Shown in pieces: positions 14,335 to 19,530 of a stretch of DNA of 19,530 bases. How positions within the stretch are numbered: the first letter of the stretch is position 1; each line of letters starts with the position of its first letter. Origin of the DNA: an uncultured Eubacteriales bacterium (lineage in GTDB: Bacteria; Bacillota; Clostridia; Oscillospirales; Acutalibacteraceae); NCBI GenBank assembly GCA_934486915.1, contig CAKSRC010000024.1:1-19530 (forward strand). Direction: 5' to 3'. The notes beneath the pieces were generated by a model that searched no databases, was not told the DNA's origin, and saw only the letters and a program-made list of their open reading frames with translations. Position numbers and translations under genes: made by a program.

Positions 14335-16851
14335 TTATTTTTTTCTCTTCATTTTAAATAATTTAACAATCTCATACCAAAGTACTGTAGCACTTGAAAT
14401 TAAAACTACTAATATTAAGTCTTGAAAACAAAGAGGTTCTAAATCTAAAAAAGTATTTAATGGTGTATATAATATGATCCCAATACCTACTATAGCGGCA
14501 ATATCGATTGCCCATATGACTTTATCCTTTGCAAGGGCACCTATGGACTTATACATAAATTCATGATTGGAGCTATTGACCAAAACCAACAATAAATTAG
14601 AAAGTATAATTATTACAAGACCCATAGACCTAGCTTTTGAAACATTATTATAGTTACCATTTAACGTAAATAAATACATTCCAAATGAGGCTGCAAAGAT
14701 CACTAAGCCTTGTATTATGCTTTTCCATAATATAGCCGCATTCAAAATCTTTTCTTTGGGATTTCTGGGTTTTCTTTGCATAATATCAAGTTCTGCGGGT
14801 TGACGCTCCAGCACAATCGAACAGGTAGGATCAATTATAATTTGCAAAAGTGCCACATGAAGAGGCAGCAAAAGCCAATTTTCATTAGCAATTCCCATAA
14901 TAGGCGCAAAAAGAGCCGACAATGCTATAGGAATATGAACTGCAAATATATATCCTATTGCTTTTCTTATATTATCATAAATCCTTCTGCCGTCTTTTAC
15001 GGTCTCTATTATAGTAGTGAAATTATCATCCATTAAAATTAGGTCTGATGCTTCCCTTGAAACTTCGCTTCCTCTTTTGCCCATAGATATACCTATATTC
15101 GCATATTTTAAAGCGGGAGCATCATTTACCCCGTCACCCGTCATTGCGACAATCTCGCCGTTATCCCTAAAGGCCTTTACTATACGCATTTTGTGCTCGG
15201 GAACCACACGAGAAAATATACTTACATCTTTTACTTTGTTTCTAAGTTCTTCATCACTCATATTATCTATCATATCGCCCGTTATTATATGGCTACCGTG
15301 CGGGATATTTACCTTTTTAGCAATTGCAGATGCCGTAGATCCATTATCGCCCGTAATCATTACAACTCTAATCCCAGCCTTATTGCAAATAGATATGTCA
15401 TTTTTTACTGATTTTCTAGGCGGATCTTCAAGCCCTATAAGGCCGCAAAAATCCAATAAACAGTCCATAAGATCATCAGGAACATTAGAAGCTGCATCAT
15501 ATTTTTTTGAAGCAACTGCAATCACACGAAAGCCTTGGTGAGACATTTCTAATGCCTTATCCTTAATTTTTTCTTTACTAATATCATCTAGGCTGCATAT
15601 CGTAAGTATTTTTTCCGGCGAGCCTTTTGAAGCTAAAATTATTTCATTATCCTTTTTCCAAACATGCCCCATCATCTTAAGCTCATTTGTAAATGGATAT
15701 TCTTTTATTAATTTCCCGGAAAATAGTTCCTTTTTATCCATTCCAAGTTTTTCACAATAAGATATCATTGCTTTTTCCATAGGATCATATGCGTCCACTT
15801 CACAAGCAAATCCCATAAACTTGCATAAATCATATTCATTTTTATCTATTGACCAGGTATCCACCACTTCCATCTGATTTGTTGTAATGGTTCCTGTTTT
15901 ATCAACGCACAAGACAGATACAGCACCAAGTGTCTCAACTGATGGGAGCTTTCTTACTAACGAGTGCTTTTTTGCAAGCCTCCATGCACCCATAGATAAA
16001 AATACTGCCAAAACGACAGGAAATTCTTCAGGTATCATTGCCATGGCAAGAGTTATTCCCGACAGAATACTGTCTGTTAATTTGTCGATAAAACTATAAC
16101 CCTCAACATTAAAGTAAGTGAAAACCGCCACTAATATACATAATCCTACTGCAATAATAGCAGAGACTTTAACAAGATAAGATGTTTGTTTTTGAAGCGG
16201 CGTAGGTAATTCTTCCGCATCTGCAATACTTTTTCCTATTTTCCCATACTCAGTCGAAACACCTATTTTGTCAACAAGTACAGTTGCGTTGCCCTGCGTA
16301 ACCAGAGTACCTGCATAGCAGTAATCTCTTCTCCAATGCCCCAATTCTTCATCATTGCTGCTCTTGTTTGTTTTCCAAACTCCTTGAGATTCACCAGTTA
16401 GAGATGATTCATCGATACATAAATCATTACATTTAATTATTTTACCGTCAGCTGGTATCTTGACTCCCTCATAAATCATCATCAAATCCCCCGGGACAAG
16501 GTCTTCACTTGCTATCACAGTTTCCTTTGAATCCCTTATTACAGTAATATGTGGGGCTGATAAATTTTTCAATGCATTTAATGTCCTATCAGTCTTAAAC
16601 TCTTGAATTATCGATATACTTATAACTAATAGCACAAATATGAACATAACTGCACCATCTTGAGGTTCACCTAAAAAAAAGTAAACAATAGCTGCGACAA
16701 TTAAAAGTAAAAACATAGGTTCACATACTATATTAATTATCTTTTTAATAGGATTTTGTTTCTTATGAGGAGTCAGTTCGTTTTTACCAAACTTTTTTTG
16801 AAGTTCCATAGCTTTTGAAGACGAAAGTCCAGACAAGTCTTCTTTAAGCAT
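14335..16851 (-). CDS. Cation-translocating P-type ATPase (P2-like)
   Basis: An 838-residue ion pump of the plasma membrane. An N-terminal cation-ATPase domain (SSSKAMELQKKFGKNEL) is followed by membrane helices 1-2 (about 43-83), the actuator motif LTGES (151-155), helix 4 with IPEEFP (273-278), the phosphorylation site DKTGT (D317) and the ATP-binding domain. TGDGVNDAPALKYANIGISMG follows in two parts of the hinge, then six C-terminal helices. The order is that of SERCA/PMR1-type (P2A) Ca2+ pumps. However, helix 4 has PEEFP rather than PEGLP, and helix 6 has IIIDPTCS rather than the NLVTDG-type motif, so I do not assign the ion. GGAGGTG lies five bases before the ATG. The MORN gene is 50 bases upstream with no terminator between. 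Confidence 0.92.
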   Translation of the reverse strand: MLKEDLSGLSSSKAMELQKKFGKNELTPHKKQNPIKKIINIVCEPMFLLLIVAAIVYFFLGEPQDGAVMFIFVLLVISISIIQEFKTDRTLNALKNLSAPHITVIRDSKETVIASEDLVPGDLMMIYEGVKIPADGKIIKCNDLCIDESSLTGESQGVWKTNKSSNDEELGHWRRDYCYAGTLVTQGNATVLVDKIGVSTEYGKIGKSIADAEELPTPLQKQTSYLVKVSAIIAVGLCILVAVFTYFNVEGYSFIDKLTDSILSGITLAMAMIPEEFPVVLAVFLSMGAWRLAKKHSLVRKLPSVETLGAVSVLCVDKTGTITTNQMEVVDTWSIDKNEYDLCKFMGFACEVDAYDPMEKAMISYCEKLGMDKKELFSGKLIKEYPFTNELKMMGHVWKKDNEIILASKGSPEKILTICSLDDISKEKIKDKALEMSHQGFRVIAVASKKYDAASNVPDDLMDCLLDFCGLIGLEDPPRKSVKNDISICNKAGIRVVMITGDNGSTASAIAKKVNIPHGSHIITGDMIDNMSDEELRNKVKDVSIFSRVVPEHKMRIVKAFRDNGEIVAMTGDGVNDAPALKYANIGISMGKRGSEVSREASDLILMDDNFTTIIETVKDGRRIYDNIRKAIGYIFAVHIPIALSALFAPIMGIANENWLLLPLHVALLQIIIDPTCSIVLERQPAELDIMQRKPRNPKEKILNAAILWKSIIQGLVIFAASFGMYLFTLNGNYNNVSKARSMGLVIIILSNLLLVLVNSSNHEFMYKSIGALAKDKVIWAIDIAAIVGIGIILYTPLNTFLDLEPLCFQDLILVVLISSATVLWYEIVKLFKMKRKK

Positions 16852-16901
16852 AAAAACACCTCCATTATTCTACAACTTAAACTAAAGCATAATACATAAA
16901 C

Positions 16902-19433
16902 TCAATTTTTACGAACATAGTAGGTAATATTATCAAATGAAAGCAATAAACAATCTTCGCTTTCATTGTCACTTACAAAATATCCTTCAATCTTTTGACC
17001 GCTGTTTTTATATACAACACCTTGACCATATGGCTTGCCATCCTTAAATTCACCAATATATCTATGATCAGGATATAAAATAGTTCCCTTACCATCAGGC
17101 ATAGAATCTTTCAGTGGGCCCGAATAAATACCTGACCCAATATCTTTCTCAATAACATAATCAGGGGCTAAGCGATATTTTTCATAGTCAGTATTTAAAA
17201 GTTCTTCTATTTGAGGAAGTTTTCCTAAATCTTTTAGCGGGACTTTCATTACATTAGAAATGCTCCCATCAAAAAATATTCCTTCTTGATCCTTAACACT
17301 GTATGGTAAAAATGTACATCCCATACCATTTCTTTTATTTTCAAGTATGTTACCCCTATACACTAAGATATCTTCTTCATATTCATTAGCATATATAGGT
17401 TGATCATTTTCATATATACATTCTCTATATACATGACCATCTCTCACAACATTCACTCTGCCGTGTTTCTTACCATTAAGGAATTCCCCAACGAAAATCT
17501 CATCATCTTGGTATAATACTCCATAGCCATTGTACATGTCATTTTCAAAAAAACCTATATATTTTAGTGTGTCATGTTCATATACCTTTCCAAAGCCACT
17601 TTTTACATTTAACTTAAAGTAACCCTCAAATATACAACTTCCATTTTCATATTTTTTTCCAAATCCATTGCAATAGTTATCCAGGAACTCACCTTGATAT
17701 ACTATTTGGCCATCTATATAATATGCACCTTGACCATTATATGAGTAGTTGTCACATTCCCCTTTATAGATTATATTACCATACTTATCAAAGGCTTCCA
17801 TTTTACCGTATAGGTTTCCGTTTACAAACTCTCCTTTACAATAGTTACCATTTTTAAAGGTCTTAGAACCCATACCATGATAAACGTTATCCTTCCATTC
17901 ACCCTCGTAAACCTTAGATCCGTTAAAATCATATTCAATAGCAAAACCACAAACCTTACCATCCTTAAATGTACCACTTATTGTATTGCCATTTGAACAG
18001 TATAGTGTACCTTCACCATTGTACATATCGTTTTCCCAATAGCCCTTATATACTACCTTGTTGTCCTGATTATATGACGTTCCATATCCCGTCTTAATAT
18101 AGTTTTTGAAATATCCTATATAAGTTATATTTCCGTCAATATCTATAATAGTTCCTTTTTCTTGGGAATCAGGATTTACCCACTTGCCAATATAATATAA
18201 ATTGGAAGATTCGTTAAAGTAAACCCCCAGCTTATTCTTCTTTGCTTGATCATTTATATATATAACCTCTGCCTCATTAGCCTGTTCATCCCTTTTAACT
18301 TGAGTTTGCACTTCAGCGTTACTGTCTAATTTTTGATATGTATATGCAGTGGCGGGTCTTTCTTCTTTATTCAAATTAATGTTTAAAGAAGGCTCTTCCT
18401 CTTTATCAAAATAGTTTTCCAATATTTCGTCATTATCCTCATACAAAGGTTTCTCGACTATTACTTCCTTATCCTCTAAGGGTTTAGTCTTGTCCTCTTT
18501 TTCAATAGCAGCATTGTTATAAGATTTTTGTTCCAAGGACTCATATTTTAAGATTTCCTCATTACAATTAGTCAAAGACTCTATCATTTTTTCTATACTG
18601 GAATTAAATGCTTCGTCATTTAATTCATCATATACAATATTAGTATCAAAATTGTCAACCCTTTCAATAGCATTTTCTTGTTGCAATGTTTCTTGAATAT
18701 CTTCCTCTCTATCATTTATAATCTCGCTATCTTCAGTAGGGTTGTCCTTATCATCATGATTTTCCTCTTGCTTATTATCATCATAACTGGCACCAAGAAG
18801 TTTTTCATCCGCAAGTCTAAGTTCTTTAAGCATAGCCATTCGTTTTTCTAATGAATCCTCTTCACAAAATATTATGGTTCCTGCTTGAGAAAAAATCTTA
18901 ATATATCCATCATGCATGGATGCATTTATTGCATCCATTTCATTTTGGTCGGCTCCAATATCACATTTAATCATGTTTATAAAAGTTTTTTTCTTTAATG
19001 CCTCGCTATATCTCTCCAAAGATATTTGATCTTTATCCTTATCCCTTGTTATGGTTATAGAAGGAACATTTTGGCTTATTCCATTATAATATTCATTTTT
19101 AATCCACATATGATTTTGGTCAAAATGGACCATCTTACTTATTCTTTTACCATCTCTATAGGACGCAATATAATAAGAACCATCTTTATTGACAACGCTC
19201 TTTTCCACAAGTTTGGAATTTTTCATTTTCTTCCACTTCATAGGCTTGCCCTGCTCTAAGCAAAATGCATAACGATAAGTATCATTGCCTATTTTTTGTA
19301 CTATCTTATTTTTTTGTCTCGAATTGTCTTTAAAATAAGTTTCACGTAAATTTATAAGAAATTCATTAGAATCTGAAATATCATCATATTGATTATCAAA
19401 AACATAGTAGTATATATTGTTTTTATTTTCCAT
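16902..19433 (-). CDS. Large MORN-repeat protein with an unrecognised N-terminal domain
   Basis: An 843-residue, apparently cytoplasmic protein with no signal peptide or membrane segment. Residues 1-215 form a folded-looking domain I do not recognise, with a MORN-2-like stretch near 84-117 (DGSYYIASYRDGKRISKMVH). About 216-400 is an acidic, Asp/Glu/Asn-rich, probably disordered linker. From about 401 to 822 there are roughly a dozen MORN repeats (YxGxWxNxxxxGxGxxxx), such as YKGYWENDMYNGEGTLY and YIGFFENDMYNGYGVLY. They are interrupted by a helical insert at about 730-757. MORN arrays often bind lipids or act as scaffolds; here the function is unknown. The ATG has no good ribosome binding site (only a GGGCGGG), and the next methionine, at residue 65, is too far inside. 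A promoter lies at 19473-19501. Confidence 0.85.
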   Translation of the reverse strand: MENKNNIYYYVFDNQYDDISDSNEFLINLRETYFKDNSRQKNKIVQKIGNDTYRYAFCLEQGKPMKWKKMKNSKLVEKSVVNKDGSYYIASYRDGKRISKMVHFDQNHMWIKNEYYNGISQNVPSITITRDKDKDQISLERYSEALKKKTFINMIKCDIGADQNEMDAINASMHDGYIKIFSQAGTIIFCEEDSLEKRMAMLKELRLADEKLLGASYDDNKQEENHDDKDNPTEDSEIINDREEDIQETLQQENAIERVDNFDTNIVYDELNDEAFNSSIEKMIESLTNCNEEILKYESLEQKSYNNAAIEKEDKTKPLEDKEVIVEKPLYEDNDEILENYFDKEEEPSLNINLNKEERPATAYTYQKLDSNAEVQTQVKRDEQANEAEVIYINDQAKKNKLGVYFNESSNLYYIGKWVNPDSQEKGTIIDIDGNITYIGYFKNYIKTGYGTSYNQDNKVVYKGYWENDMYNGEGTLYCSNGNTISGTFKDGKVCGFAIEYDFNGSKVYEGEWKDNVYHGMGSKTFKNGNYCKGEFVNGNLYGKMEAFDKYGNIIYKGECDNYSYNGQGAYYIDGQIVYQGEFLDNYCNGFGKKYENGSCIFEGYFKLNVKSGFGKVYEHDTLKYIGFFENDMYNGYGVLYQDDEIFVGEFLNGKKHGRVNVVRDGHVYRECIYENDQPIYANEYEEDILVYRGNILENKRNGMGCTFLPYSVKDQEGIFFDGSISNVMKVPLKDLGKLPQIEELLNTDYEKYRLAPDYVIEKDIGSGIYSGPLKDSMPDGKGTILYPDHRYIGEFKDGKPYGQGVVYKNSGQKIEGYFVSDNESEDCLLLSFDNITYYVRKN

Positions 19434-19454
19434 AGTACAGACCCGCCCATCTTA

Positions 19455-19475
19455 AATAATTATATAATAATTATT
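19455..19475. repeat. Perfect AT-only inverted repeat at the MORN transcription start
   Basis: Nine bases (AATAATTAT on the minus strand) are mirrored exactly across a 3-base centre. The dyad overlaps the end of the -10 box and the predicted start site. It could be an operator or simply AT-rich chance. Confidence 0.45.
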
Positions 19476-19501
19476 CTATATCATATATGGATATTTTTCA
19501 A
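19473..19501 (-). promoter_or_regulatory. Sigma-A-type promoter for the MORN gene
   Basis: On the minus strand the -35 box is TTGAAA (19501-19496), followed by a 17-base spacer and TAGAAT (19478-19473). The predicted start falls near 19466, inside a perfect AT-only dyad (19455-19475), about 32 bases before the ATG. Confidence 0.7.
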
Positions 19502-19530
19502 GAAATAAATTCCTCGCCTAGCGGCGGGCA

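Noticed and set aside
15017..15541. 174-residue plus-strand open frame inside the P-type ATPase gene
   Set aside because: It is fully antisense to the well-supported ATPase hinge region and has no ribosome binding site or recognisable domain.

Overview
The window looks like chromosomal backbone of an AT-rich, spore-forming member of the Clostridia. The reasons are the low GC content, near-consensus sigma-A promoters, strong GGAGG-type ribosome binding sites, U-tailed terminators, a GerW/YtfJ sporulation protein beside a DacF/DacB-type carboxypeptidase, and scpA-scpB next to rluB. I cannot name the genus. All 19 genes I can support lie on the minus strand, so the text follows transcription from high to low coordinates. 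I see no rRNA, tRNA, CRISPR array, insertion sequence or phage gene.

Region 1 (19530 to 14287): a sigma-A-type promoter drives an 843-residue MORN-repeat protein with an unrecognised N-terminal domain. A P-type cation ATPase follows and closes with a good terminator. Region 2 (14268 to 8782): a clear promoter opens a long cluster in the order site-2 protease, scpA, scpB, ytfI-like DUF2953 protein, ytfJ, D-Ala-D-Ala carboxypeptidase, rluB-type pseudouridine synthase and a small acetyltransferase-like protein. It combines chromosome condensation, sporulation, cell-wall and ribosome maturation genes. A long imperfect hairpin sits between ytfJ and the carboxypeptidase gene.

Region 3 (8775 to 5399): a promoter of its own drives a three-gene biotin module: a 12S-like acyl-CoA carboxyltransferase, a 1.3S-like biotin carrier and a 5S/OadA-like subunit. 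No membrane decarboxylase (OadB) or OadG gene is visible. The set therefore matches the subunits of a soluble transcarboxylase that moves CO2 between an acyl-CoA and pyruvate/oxaloacetate. Tandem hairpins end it. Region 4 (5205 to 1178): a near-consensus promoter starts fhs, tsaE, tsaB, rpiB and upp, which cover one-carbon metabolism, tRNA t6A modification, pentose phosphate interconversion and uracil salvage. The group ends at a strong terminator. Region 5 (1115 to 120) is a monocistronic S1-domain RNA-binding protein with its own terminator.

Several starts were moved from the longest reading frame to the one with a proper ribosome binding site (upp, tsaE, the carboxyltransferase, ytfJ, scpB). 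The least ordinary items are the MORN protein, the transcarboxylase-like module with a divergent 12S subunit, the 75-nt dyad upstream of the carboxypeptidase gene, and a possible plus-strand small RNA between the biotin module and fhs.
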